A stretch of DNA of 28,502 nucleotides from JBBDMU01 sp040878115 (GCA_040878115.1 JBBDMV010000055.1:1-28502); one strand, 5' to 3'; counted from the stretch's first letter, positions 7,273 through 15,030 are shown. Numbers and translations are program-made. Notes: generated from the sequence alone by a model not told the origin.

Positions 7273-8430
7273 CTACGCGCCACTCCAAATCAGTCCTTTT
7301 GTTTTGTAGAGGGCCCGCAAGAAAGGGTAGTAGGGTACGGTGGTAAATATCCCTAGCTCCTGAGAGAGGTTGGTTTTTTCGTCCAGGAATTGAAGTAGGG
7401 TTTCGAAGTCATTGTCCCTGAAAAGGCGGTAAAAAGCTTCTGCGGCATCATTGGGGTGGTCACGGATTATTTGGAGGAGCATAATGTCGTAAACGCGGAA
7501 ACGGAAGGAGGAGGGATTGCGGACTTCCGGTTTCCCCTTTTTACGGAGGCTTTCCGCAATCTGGCGGCATTGCTGCTGGGTCCGGGTGAAGGTGTAGCCG
7601 GTACTGGGCTTGGTTATTCCGCCGGCTGCTCCCAGGTTCATTACGTTTTCCCCAAAACCAGGCCTAAAGGCTTTTTCCACCATTGGGATGCAGCCTTGTT
7701 CCGAACGCATCAGCTCGTACTCAGGATCAGCAAGATTGAGCTTATCCCGCATGTAATTCTTTAATGCCCTCTCATAATCCTGTTTATCGAGCAAATGTTC
7801 CGTGAACAGGGTGTATTCTACGATGGCATGGCGCTTACTGAACGGCAGTGTGTAGAAAAAGGTAACGCCTTCTTTTTGGGATGTATTGAAATCCATCAAG
7901 GTGATCTTTTCGGGACCAAAGCAGTTTTTGTTTGTTTTGATCTCCCAGCCAACAAAGTGCTGTTTCAGCTTAAATCTGGACTGGGCGTAGATATCCTTGT
8001 TATGAAAGCAGCTTTGAAATGCGTAGTCGCATTTGAAGCTACCGTTATCGGTAATGACTCCCGGTTCCCTTGACGGGTGGATTTCTTTTACCCGGGCTTC
8101 AAGAAGATCAATAGATTCGGATTTTTGAAGTACATCGAGAATGTGTTTTTTATAATCAACTTCCCGGATGCAATGGTAGGGGGATTTTTTTAAGGCACCA
8201 TCCAGGATTACACCGTTTGCTTCAATTGCCATGCTGTTCCAGGTTTTGTAAACCAATTGGACGAAAGGAATTTCATCCATGCCCCAAAAGCACCATGTCT
8301 TCGTGTTGGATGGGGAAAGGTCCGGGTCGATGAACAGCGTTTTTTTATCCTTCGGCCCATAATGCAGCAAATGCCAGGCCATGCTTAGCCCGGCGCACCC
8401 TCCACCTGCAATAATGTAATCGTATTTCAA
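7273..8430 (-). CDS. crtY: Lycopene beta-cyclase, CrtY type
   Basis: 385 aa, the normal length of the family. The N-terminal YIIAGGGCAGLSMAWHL is a FAD/NAD(P)-binding Rossmann motif, TKTWCFWG is a conserved cyclase segment, and GAAGGITKPSTGYTFTR is the C-terminal FAD-contacting motif of CrtY. It would close both ends of lycopene to give beta-carotene, at the inner membrane. No other carotenoid genes (crtE, crtB, crtI, crtZ) lie in the window, so this gene is isolated from the usual cluster. Upstream on its own strand are two tandem-repeat tracts (8437-8590) in the 183 bp before the next gene, which is also on the minus strand. A shared transcript with that gene is possible but not shown. Confidence 0.93.
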   Translation of the reverse strand: MKYDYIIAGGGCAGLSMAWHLLHYGPKDKKTLFIDPDLSPSNTKTWCFWGMDEIPFVQLVYKTWNSMAIEANGVILDGALKKSPYHCIREVDYKKHILDVLQKSESIDLLEARVKEIHPSREPGVITDNGSFKCDYAFQSCFHNKDIYAQSRFKLKQHFVGWEIKTNKNCFGPEKITLMDFNTSQKEGVTFFYTLPFSKRHAIVEYTLFTEHLLDKQDYERALKNYMRDKLNLADPEYELMRSEQGCIPMVEKAFRPGFGENVMNLGAAGGITKPSTGYTFTRTQQQCRQIAESLRKKGKPEVRNPSSFRFRVYDIMLLQIIRDHPNDAAEAFYRLFRDNDFETLLQFLDEKTNLSQELGIFTTVPYYPFLRALYKTKGLIWSGA

Positions 8431-8436
8431 ATGTTT

Positions 8437-8531
8437 GTACGCTATGCTGCTGTTGGTTGTGGGTGGTGGGTTGTACGCTATGCTGTTGTTGGTTGTTGGT
8501 TGTGGTTTGTACTCTTCGCTGTTGTTGGTTG
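8437..8531. repeat. 36-bp tandem repeat, about 2.6 copies
   Basis: Copies start at 8437, 8473 and 8509, each beginning GTACGCTATGCTG or a close variant (GTACTCTTCGCTG in the third), followed by a TGTTGGTTG-rich stretch. The third copy is partial. It lies a few bases upstream of the crtY start, so copy number could affect crtY expression; that is speculation. Confidence 0.8.
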
Positions 8532-8543
8532 AACTAACTCCAA

Positions 8544-8590
8544 ACTCTAAACTAAAAACTCTAAACTAAAAACTGTAAACTTTAAACTAA
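8544..8590. repeat. 14-bp tandem repeat, AT-rich
   Basis: ACTCTAAACTAAAA occurs at 8544-8557 and exactly again at 8558-8571. A decayed third copy begins at 8572. It is low in complexity, follows directly after the 36-bp repeats, and fills the space between crtY and the downstream stop at 8614. Confidence 0.75.
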
Positions 8591-8613
8591 AAACTACAAA
8601 CCAGAAACTAACC

Positions 8614-9708
8614 CTACCATCCCCGTACCGGTTTCCATACGTCAACGATTTTGCCGTTTTCTTCGATCTGGTATTCGGGGAATAAGGCTGCGGTCAGGCA
8701 AGAATGGTTGGGGATGACTTTCAGCAGGCTGCCTATCGGGTACCGGCTGTAATCAATAGGTGATTTTTGTTCGGCCACGCCATGTTCCTGGGAGAGCCCG
8801 ATGATCTTCAATTCCGGGTGGTCCACGATATGGCCGTAGATGATTTCATTAGTCATATGGACCGCGCCCTGGTCTTTGGAAAGCGCAAGCGCACCGGCAT
8901 CTATGAGCAGGCGGTTACGGTCTGGGTAATGGCCTATTACTCTGGCCATCACAAAACAGGCCACCTCATCGAGCGTGCATGAGTGGATATCGGCCTGCAT
9001 TTTATCAAAAAAAACGTAATTGCCCGGCCGGATCTCATTGATCTTTTCGTAGCAGGTACCGTGTACGTTACCGGGTGTTGAACCCACACTGATAACCGGG
9101 CAGGGGATGCCTTTTTCTTCCAATTCCGTTGCGAAAGATTCCATTAATCGTGCTTCCTTCAGGGCGCGTTCTTTTACTTCTTCTATGTTTTTGCTCTGAT
9201 AAGTATGGCCCGCGTGGGCCAGAATACCCATGAAATCAACAGATTTGGATGTACTGATCGCTTCGGCAAGAGATAGGCTATTTACGTCATTAGGGTTGAT
9301 GCCTGCCCGGGAAGATCCGGTATCTACCTTAAGAAAGGCCGAAAACCGGCAATGGTTTTCGGCGGCGTAATCTTCCAGCTGTTTCAGGGTGTCGCGATGA
9401 TCAAGCAGAATATGGAAATGGTCGGTGCGGCGGCCGAGCTCCTGTACATCCGGGAATTTATCCGCTGTAATCGGAAAAGCATAGGTGATATCGCGAAATC
9501 CGGCATCAGCGTAAAAAAAGGCTTCTGCCATGGTTGATACCGTGATGCCCCCAAAATTACCTTTAACCTGAAGTAAAGCCGCTTCCAGTGTTTTATGGGT
9601 TTTGACATGCGGGCGAAAATTCACCCCCGCCTGACTGGCGCGGTCCGTCATGGCCTGAATGTTATTGACCATTTTTGTTTTATCGATCAGGAAGTAAGGC
9701 GTTCGCAA
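8614..9708 (-). CDS. D-threonine aldolase / D-serine dehydratase-like enzyme
   Basis: 364 aa. It has a PLP-dependent alanine-racemase-type barrel with a second C-terminal domain. The RPHVKTHK motif at 32-39 holds the PLP lysine (K36), and the late NHSC segment (H335, C337) matches the H-x-C metal-binding pair of this family. SVGSTPGNVHG (about 210-220) would bind the PLP phosphate. Likely substrates are D-threonine, D-serine or related beta-hydroxy D-amino acids; the exact one cannot be chosen. The enzyme is cytosolic. The only start that fits the family N-terminus is a TTG at 9706-9708; no ATG or GTG lies between it and the upstream stop. On its 3' side it is 183 bp from crtY. Confidence 0.88.
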   Translation of the reverse strand: MRTPYFLIDKTKMVNNIQAMTDRASQAGVNFRPHVKTHKTLEAALLQVKGNFGGITVSTMAEAFFYADAGFRDITYAFPITADKFPDVQELGRRTDHFHILLDHRDTLKQLEDYAAENHCRFSAFLKVDTGSSRAGINPNDVNSLSLAEAISTSKSVDFMGILAHAGHTYQSKNIEEVKERALKEARLMESFATELEEKGIPCPVISVGSTPGNVHGTCYEKINEIRPGNYVFFDKMQADIHSCTLDEVACFVMARVIGHYPDRNRLLIDAGALALSKDQGAVHMTNEIIYGHIVDHPELKIIGLSQEHGVAEQKSPIDYSRYPIGSLLKVIPNHSCLTAALFPEYQIEENGKIVDVWKPVRGW

Positions 9709-9902
9709 GGGTTTTCGGAATTGGTGATAAAATAGAATTTAGATAAAGGTAATTAAAATTGAGTAGTAACCTAAACTTTATCGAAAGCCTATTTAACCAC
9801 GAAGGGCACGAAGATCACCAAGGTGGAAGGTGGGGGGCTTTGCAACCTATGCGGGTGTCTTGAAGTGGCTGTATCAAAAGGCGGCTGCGGGCTGTATCAA
9901 AA

Positions 9903-9940
9903 AACTGCTGAGGCAAGCGTCCACGCTTAGCGGAGCAGTT
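9903..9940. repeat. Dispersed TCCA-loop hairpin
   Basis: Outer arms AACTGCT (9903-9909) and AGCAGTT (9934-9940), and inner arms AAGCG (9915-9919) and CGCTT (9924-9928), close on a TCCA loop with mismatched bases between. The loop and the inner arm match the second hairpin of the array at 1-647, so this is probably a solitary member of that family. Confidence 0.75.
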
Positions 9941-9973
9941 ATGGGTTTTTGAGACACCCCCCTATGCATAGTT

Positions 9974-10119
9974 GAAACCCCTGTCGGGGTTTCCTTTCAT
10001 TGTAATCAATTCCAGAACGAAATTATATCTCAGTCTAAGCCTGAAAGGCTTTAATATCCAGTGTGCCGGATGAAATCCGGGGGTGCAATGATAAATTGTA
10101 AGCAACCCTGAAAGGGTTG
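9974..10119. repeat. Cluster of four small hairpins with related loops
   Basis: Perfect arms: GAAACCCC/GGGGTTTC (9974-9993, loop TGTC), AAGCCT/AGGCTT (10037-10051, loop GAA), CCGGA/TCCGG (10066-10080, loop TGAAA) and CAACCCT/AGGGTTG (10103-10119, loop GAA). The last three share the text TGAAA at the loop. From memory, similar CCTGAAAGG-type hairpins are scattered in many Bacteroidota intergenic regions. No gene overlaps them. Confidence 0.8.
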
Positions 10120-10316
10120 AACGTTTATTGCCTGGCCTCAATAAAGTAATTTTTTAACCGAACTCAGGCATTAAGCCTTATAAACCTGTTGAACAATACG
10201 AGTTCATGTCCAAAGTGATGTGTGGAAGAAATCTATAGAATATTTTATATTATAAAATAAAATCATCACGTTATGATCATTGCTTCGGTATTCATAAATA
10301 TTCAAAATTTACCATC

Positions 10317-10853
10317 ATGAATAAAGTTCATATGCCTGTATTTATAACGATACTATTTGCTTCAGCCTTTGCCTTGCTTGCAGGGTGTTCCGCCGAAAGC
10401 ACTTCAGACACTGAAAGTGCAGAACAAAATGAAAACGTTGTAGAGGGTGTCTGGTACAGCATTGAGGAAGCCCAGGAGAAGGCCGAAGCTGAAAATAAGA
10501 AAATAGTTATAGCCGTCTATACCGACTGGTGCAGTATATGCCGCAGGATGGACCGCGAAGTGTATAGCAAAGATGATATCATTGGAACATTCAGCGATTA
10601 TTATTATCCGGTCAGGCTTAATGCTGAGTCGGACAAAGAAGTGACCTTCAACGGGGAAACGTATAAAGAATCCGAGCTGGCCCTGGCTTTTGGCGTGACT
10701 TCTTACCCGACGGTTGTTTTTGTAGATGAAACCGGCAATCCTTTTGGTTCACAGCCTGGATTTATCGAAAAGGATGTTTTTCAGGATATATTGGTTTTTG
10801 TAGGATCTGATGCGTACAAGGACCAGAGTTTCGAGGATTACAAAGAGCTATAA
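10317..10853 (+). CDS. Thioredoxin-fold lipoprotein
   Basis: 178 aa. The N-terminus has a lysine, a hydrophobic run and the lipobox LLAGC with C24 as the lipidated cysteine, so it is anchored to a membrane facing the periplasm. A short Ser/Glu-rich linker leads to a thioredoxin-like domain with the active site WCSIC (C72 and C75) in VYTDWCSICRRMD, and a cis-proline segment at SYPTVVF. It resembles the thioredoxin_7/DUF255-like proteins and the C-terminal domain of DsbD. It lies 84 bp before dsbD on the same strand, so it is a likely partner that takes electrons from DsbD to reduce periplasmic disulfides. Its targets are unknown. Confidence 0.9.
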   Translation: MNKVHMPVFITILFASAFALLAGCSAESTSDTESAEQNENVVEGVWYSIEEAQEKAEAENKKIVIAVYTDWCSICRRMDREVYSKDDIIGTFSDYYYPVRLNAESDKEVTFNGETYKESELALAFGVTSYPTVVFVDETGNPFGSQPGFIEKDVFQDILVFVGSDAYKDQSFEDYKEL

Positions 10854-10937
10854 ATAGTTGCCGGTAGCTTTTGGCAAAAAAATGCCGGCCCGGTTTATCC
10901 AAAAAGGAATACCATAATTTAGGACCATACACTCATT

Positions 10938-12764
10938 ATGCATCTCTTCTCACGAACCGGTATTGTGGCGGGTATATTCCTGCTCCTTCAGATATTTTTT
11001 ATCCAGGCAGCAGCAGCCCAACCCATGTCAAGCGCCGACCGGGTGGTTACGGGGACCAAGCTATCGGTCGATAAGGTGAAAGCCGGCAGTGAGTTTAAGG
11101 CTGCCGTTATTTTGAATATTGAGGATAGTTGGCATGTCAATGCCAATCAGCCCAGCCTGGATTATCTGATAGGGACAGAACTGGCCCTTGAGCCGCACGA
11201 TGAGTTTATTATTGCCGATATTCGTTACCCGGAGCCCGATAGCTATGAATTTGCTTTTGCCGATGGCGAAGAATTGCTAGTCTATGAAGAAGAGGTTGCC
11301 ATATTTGTTGCCTTCAGGGCGTCATCGTCTCTGGAGCCTGGCGAGCATCTCATTGAAGGCAGCCTGAGAGTCCAGGCTTGTGATGATCAGACCTGCCTGG
11401 CCCCGGCCGATGTTTCCATACGTATCCCTGTCACTGTAGCCGCTGATGATGCCGGGCCGGAAAGCAGGAACGATGAACTTTTTAATAAATATGAAGCCAG
11501 TATCAGTGGGCCATCATCCGGCGGCATAGGTACAGGAAACGATATTGCTGCTATATTCGAAAATGGGGGCGGCTTAGTTGCTTTTTTGGCCATATTTCTA
11601 ATAGGTTTGGCATTGAACCTGACACCTTGCGTGTACCCGATGCTATCCGTAACGGTTTCCATTTTTGGTTCTCAAACCGAAAAGCGCGGCGGGGTGATCT
11701 TTTCAAAAGCCCTGTTGTATGTTCTCGGGATCGCGACCATGTACAGCGGCCTTGGAGTAGCGGCGGCTTTCAGTGGGGGACTATTCGGTGCCTGGCTGCA
11801 AAGTCCGGCTATATTGGCGGCCATCGGAATTCTATTTTTGGGATTGGCATTGAGCATGTTCGGTCTTTATGAACTCCAAATGCCGTACTGGATTACTAAA
11901 AGGCTTGGCAGCAGCAACTCCACCGGCTTTTTCGGCACCTATATATCCGGCCTTGTGGTGGGGATTTTTGCGGCTCCCTGCATAGGTCCTCCCATTATTG
12001 CGCTTCTGGCATTTGTAGGAACGCAGGGTGATCCTGTATTTGGTTTCTGGGCATTTTTCATTCTATCCCTCGGCCTTGGTTTGCCTTATCTTGTTTTAGG
12101 TACCTTCACCGGGCTCATTCAGAAAATGCCAAAATCAGGGCTGTGGATGGTTTGGGTCAAGAAAGTCTTTGGTGTGATCCTGATCGGTCTGGCATTTTTC
12201 TACATTGGCCTGGCCCTTTATCCGCAATACGTTTTGTACGTGATACCTGTGACACTTGTGCTGGGAGGGTTTTACCTCGGGTTCATCGATAAAGACGGCA
12301 AGGGAAAACCCATCTTTACACGTGTGAAATACGCCATCGGTGCCGGAGCTGTAGTTTTTGGCATGTTGTTCACCCTTAACCTGCAAAAAGAAAGCATGGT
12401 TTGGGAAGAATATAGTGACCAGCGATTTGAAGAAGCCGTGCAACAAGGAAAGCCTATACTTATGGATTTTTACGCCGACTGGTGCATTCCCTGCCTGGAG
12501 CTCGATCGGATGACCTTTACCGACCCGTCCGTTATTAATGCAACCGACGATATGGTAAAGCTAAAAGTTGACCTGACCCACTTTGGTTCACCGGAATCAG
12601 AGCATCTCCGCAGAGAATACAGCGTAGCGGGTGTTCCTTCAATCGTCTTCATTAACGAATCGGGAGAGGAGGTCCGCGATGCCCGGGTGGTAGGTTTCCT
12701 GAACCCCGAGGAGTTTATGAAGCGAATTGAAATGGTTGGTCCGGACCATGTGGTAGTCCAATAG
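10938..12764 (+). CDS. dsbD: Thiol:disulfide interchange protein DsbD
   Basis: 608 aa, close to the usual length. It carries electrons from cytosolic thioredoxin across the inner membrane to periplasmic substrates. Domains in order: a signal peptide (about 1-28), an N-terminal periplasmic domain ending in a VQACDDQTCLAP segment with the cysteine pair, eight or so membrane segments (about 210-490) with the CVYPM and APCIGPP cysteines, and a C-terminal thioredoxin domain with ADWCIPC (C516, C519) and a GVPSIVF cis-proline segment. All cysteine pairs needed for the relay are visible. The upstream gene encodes a thioredoxin lipoprotein on the same strand, and an 84-bp spacer separates them. Confidence 0.95.
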   Translation: MHLFSRTGIVAGIFLLLQIFFIQAAAAQPMSSADRVVTGTKLSVDKVKAGSEFKAAVILNIEDSWHVNANQPSLDYLIGTELALEPHDEFIIADIRYPEPDSYEFAFADGEELLVYEEEVAIFVAFRASSSLEPGEHLIEGSLRVQACDDQTCLAPADVSIRIPVTVAADDAGPESRNDELFNKYEASISGPSSGGIGTGNDIAAIFENGGGLVAFLAIFLIGLALNLTPCVYPMLSVTVSIFGSQTEKRGGVIFSKALLYVLGIATMYSGLGVAAAFSGGLFGAWLQSPAILAAIGILFLGLALSMFGLYELQMPYWITKRLGSSNSTGFFGTYISGLVVGIFAAPCIGPPIIALLAFVGTQGDPVFGFWAFFILSLGLGLPYLVLGTFTGLIQKMPKSGLWMVWVKKVFGVILIGLAFFYIGLALYPQYVLYVIPVTLVLGGFYLGFIDKDGKGKPIFTRVKYAIGAGAVVFGMLFTLNLQKESMVWEEYSDQRFEEAVQQGKPILMDFYADWCIPCLELDRMTFTDPSVINATDDMVKLKVDLTHFGSPESEHLRREYSVAGVPSIVFINESGEEVRDARVVGFLNPEEFMKRIEMVGPDHVVVQ

Positions 12765-12780
12765 AAGGATATTTCTGATC

Positions 12781-12803
12781 CGTGAAAGCGTCCACGTTTT
12801 ACG
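12781..12803. repeat. TCCA-loop hairpin after dsbD
   Basis: The arms CGTGAAAGCG (12781-12790) and CGTTTTACG (12795-12803) pair with one bulged G and one G-T pair around a TCCA loop. It belongs to the same hairpin family as the array at 1-647 and the copy at 9903, and lies 16 bases after the dsbD stop, so it may also protect or end the dsbD mRNA. Confidence 0.65.
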
Positions 12804-12937
12804 ATCTTGCACCCGGGGATTCAGCCCTTGCAATGCCTCCGGCGGTATGTTTTGCTGGTGTTGGCCGTTTGGTTTGGCTGGGGTATCTTAGGATTGAGGT
12901 ATGGAGATATAGAGAACGAAGAGAGACGAAGGGCGCT

Positions 12938-12969
12938 GAGCGCGGGGACGGAGGGCAATGGGAATGAGG
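12938..12969. repeat. Dispersed 32-bp purine-rich repeat, copy 1
   Basis: The sequence matches the reverse complement of 21595-21626 at 25 of 32 positions, with the shared core CGCGG.GACG.AGGGCA. A shorter fragment, GCGGAGACGAAAGGACGGG, lies near 13003. The origin is unknown. Confidence 0.55.
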
Positions 12970-13136
12970 ACCCTACCCCTTCACACAAGCGAAGTGGAAT
13001 TGCGGAGACGAAAGGACGGGCGTTGGAGAGTTTTTCCAGGTATGATTGAATGTGAAATAGCATATTTATTTTGTTTTTTAATAACGATAATAGTAACTAC
13101 GTTACCATTATGAATTATGAACGAAATTAGCATGAC

Positions 13137-13355
13137 ATGAAAAAAGGCGAAAGAATTACTGTAAAAACTTTAAATAAGGCAATGACCCGTTCTTCAAGGC
13201 GCGCTATCAGGACCAATAAGGCATTGGGGTTGGATACCGTATTGGTGAAAAACAATAAGATCATTCGCATGGATCCATCTGGTAACGAATTTGTTGTAAA
13301 AAAACTGGACCAGAAAAGAACATTAGAGCCTGCAAAACCCATTTCCTTTAGATAA
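13137..13355 (+). CDS. Small basic protein, putative antitoxin of the zeta-like toxin
   Basis: 72 aa. I do not recognise a known antitoxin family. The protein is rich in Lys and Arg in its first half (RITVKTLNKAMTRSSRRAIR) and ends in a KKLDQKRTLEPAKPISFR tail. Its stop codon is followed at once by the ATG of the P-loop protein, with no intergenic base, which is the usual arrangement of toxin-antitoxin pairs. It is not similar to the epsilon antitoxin of classical zeta systems. A role as antitoxin is inferred from position only. The AT-rich upstream stretch (about 13055-13136) probably holds the shared promoter. Confidence 0.7.
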   Translation: MKKGERITVKTLNKAMTRSSRRAIRTNKALGLDTVLVKNNKIIRMDPSGNEFVVKKLDQKRTLEPAKPISFR

Positions 13356-14093
13356 ATGCCTGCTCCAAGATTGCGAATGTTTGCCGGGCCGAATGGTTCG
13401 GGGAAAAGTAATTTAATAGCAGAATTGCAGGGCCAGCATATTCCATTAGGCTCAGTAGTTAATGCTGATATAGTATTGGCTGAACTTCAGCAATCGGGTT
13501 TTATCGATTTAAAGCGGTTTTCTTTGCATAATATTACACAAGAGGATTGGGATGAAACCATGCGGGAAACGGATCTCAAATCAAGGGTGGAAAAAGGGAA
13601 CGCCGAACTTAAAATCAGGGTAATTGAAAATATCCTGGTTAGCGATACTGAAAACCTTGGTTCATACGGCACGGCCCTTATTTCAGATTTCCTTCGATAC
13701 CGGTTGCTTAAGAAAAAGATAGCCTTCAGTTTTGAAACGGTTATGTCCCACGTCAGCAAGGTAAATTTTTTAAAGCAAGCAAAAGAAGCCGGCTATATAA
13801 CTTACCTTTATTATATGGCGACCGAAGATGAGTATATTAATGTGAAGCGGGTTGAAAACAGGGTAAATCAGGGCGGGCATCCTGTTTCCAGAGAAAAAAT
13901 TATAACAAGATATCACCGAAGCCTGAATTTGTTATTGGATGCTCTTCGTGAAGCTGACCGGGCTTATATTTTTGACAATTCAAAAAAAAGAAACTTTGTA
14001 ATTCTGGAAAAGAAATATGATGGAATCGGTTACCCACAGGTAAATACTTATCCGCTTTGGTTTAAGAAATATGTAGTAAATAAAGCGCTTTAA
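13356..14093 (+). CDS. Zeta-toxin-like P-loop kinase
   Basis: 245 aa. The Walker A motif GPNGSGKS lies at about 11-18. NADIVLAEL (about 37-45) and AFSFETVMSH (about 128-137) are positions where zeta toxins bind substrate, and RVENRVNQGGHPVSREKIITRY (about 168-189) is the arginine-rich lid segment of the family. Such kinases phosphorylate UDP-N-acetylglucosamine (PezT/zeta) or related nucleotides and so stop wall synthesis; the actual substrate here is unknown. The start ATG directly follows the stop of the 72-aa gene. A convergent RluA-family gene ends 24 bp downstream. Confidence 0.85.
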   Translation: MPAPRLRMFAGPNGSGKSNLIAELQGQHIPLGSVVNADIVLAELQQSGFIDLKRFSLHNITQEDWDETMRETDLKSRVEKGNAELKIRVIENILVSDTENLGSYGTALISDFLRYRLLKKKIAFSFETVMSHVSKVNFLKQAKEAGYITYLYYMATEDEYINVKRVENRVNQGGHPVSREKIITRYHRSLNLLLDALREADRAYIFDNSKKRNFVILEKKYDGIGYPQVNTYPLWFKKYVVNKAL

Positions 14094-14117
14094 ATTTGTT
14101 CTGGCTTTGTTGATTAC

Positions 14118-14807
14118 TCACAGAAAATAACTCCAGGGCTCAAACATAGGCCTCTCCACTTCAAACTTTATGGGTTCGTTCTTTGTAGGGTGAAGGAAAC
14201 TTATTTCAACCGCCCTTAACGCCATACTTCCCTTCTGGCGAGTTTGGAACTTTTCCGGAAGGGTAACGGTCTCTCCGTACTTTTTATCGCCCCACAGCGG
14301 AAAATCTGCTTTAGCGAATTGGACACGGACCTGGTGAGGCCGGCCTGTGATCAGTTCAATATCCACCAGGCTGCAACCGTTTTTATAACCGAGCCTTGTG
14401 AAATTAAGGACAGCTTCTTTCCCGTATTTTGATGATGCCGGAACTACAGTAGTGATATTCGTTTTGGTATCTTTTACCAGATGGTCGACCAATGTGCCTT
14501 TTGCCGGACACTTACCGATGACCACAGCCTGATATCTTTTTGAAAAGGTACGGTCCCTGATTTGATCGGAAAGTCTGGATGCTGCTTTGGATGTTCTGGC
14601 CAAAACCATCACCCCGCTTACGGGCCGGTCTAACCGTTGAACAAGAGCAAGAAATACATTACCGGGTTTATCGTGCTTTTCCTTTAAGTACGTTTTTAAA
14701 CGGCTTTGCAGATCAAGGTCGTTTGACTCGTCCCTTTGAGACGGCATGTTGACCGGTTTATCCACAACTAACAAGTGGTTATCTTCGTAAATTACAGGGA
14801 TATTCAT
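14118..14807 (-). CDS. RluA-family RNA pseudouridine synthase
   Basis: 229 aa. The catalytic segment RLDRPVSGVMVLA carries the conserved aspartate of RluA-type enzymes, and ELITGRPHQVRVQFA is the second family motif. There is no N-terminal S4 domain, which fits the shorter members of the family. It isomerises uridine in rRNA or tRNA, and the target site cannot be told. It starts 250 bp from uvrC, divergently, and the space between them is filled by repeats. The 3' end is convergent with the zeta-like gene. Confidence 0.9.
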   Translation of the reverse strand: MNIPVIYEDNHLLVVDKPVNMPSQRDESNDLDLQSRLKTYLKEKHDKPGNVFLALVQRLDRPVSGVMVLARTSKAASRLSDQIRDRTFSKRYQAVVIGKCPAKGTLVDHLVKDTKTNITTVVPASSKYGKEAVLNFTRLGYKNGCSLVDIELITGRPHQVRVQFAKADFPLWGDKKYGETVTLPEKFQTRQKGSMALRAVEISFLHPTKNEPIKFEVERPMFEPWSYFL

Positions 14808-14811
14808 AGAT

Positions 14812-14899
14812 AAAAGTTGTGAAATCTTAATCGTTCAATATGTTTTATTAAATTGTCACAATGCAAAATGCCCTGGGATGCAAAAGATTTGACAACTTT
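14812..14899. repeat. 88-bp inverted-repeat element, second copy
   Basis: The left end around AAAGTTGTGAAATCTT (14813-14829) is the reverse complement of the right end AAGATTTGACAACTTT (14884-14899) with one mismatch. Ends and length match the element at 5155-5240, while the interiors are only weakly alike. It begins 4 bases upstream of the RluA-family start codon. Confidence 0.7.
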
Positions 14900-15030
14900 A
14901 GGCACAGCGCCAGTATAAAGAGAAGTTATCCAATCTGAATTGTTTAAATACGTTTCATTAAGTTATCACAATTATGCAAAGAGGATTGACAATTTTCCAC
15001 AGCGTCAAAATAATAAAATCTGAACGGTAA
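14838..15030. repeat. Imperfect tandem duplication in the uvrC upstream region
   Basis: The 25 bases at 14838-14862 match 14948-14972 at 21 positions (offset 110 bp). Further matches follow: GATTTGACAACTTT against GATTGACAATTTT, then CACAGCG in both, then AATCTGAA in both. The duplication overlaps the right half of the inverted-repeat element. It fills the space between two divergent genes and so must contain or flank both promoters. Confidence 0.65.

Larger units (their letters stand above)
9709..10316. other. Gene-free repeat region before the DsbD pair
   Basis: About 600 bp without a credible gene. It contains a CACGAAGGGCACGAAG direct repeat (from 9797), two GGCTGTATCAAAA copies (about 9867 and 9889), a TCCA-loop hairpin (9903-9940), flanking GGGTGTCTTGA and TGAGACACCCC sequences that are roughly inverted, and a run of four small hairpins (9974-10119). 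The last 150 bp are AT-rich and probably carry the promoter of the lipoprotein gene. Confidence 0.7.
12765..13136. other. Gene-free region between dsbD and the zeta-toxin pair
   Basis: About 370 bp. It holds a TCCA-loop hairpin right after dsbD (12781-12803), a GC-rich purine-rich stretch with a repeat copy (12938-12969), a second fragment of that repeat near 13004, and an AT-rich tail (about 13055-13136) that should contain the promoter of the toxin-antitoxin pair. Short reading frames on both strands here have no recognisable product. Confidence 0.65.

Noticed and set aside
8614..9708. Frameshift or missing start in the D-amino-acid enzyme
   Set aside because: No ATG is available, but a TTG fits the family N-terminus exactly, so the gene is complete.
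12807..13063. 80-aa frames on both strands after dsbD
   Set aside because: No ribosome site, no family features, and they run through dispersed repeat sequence.
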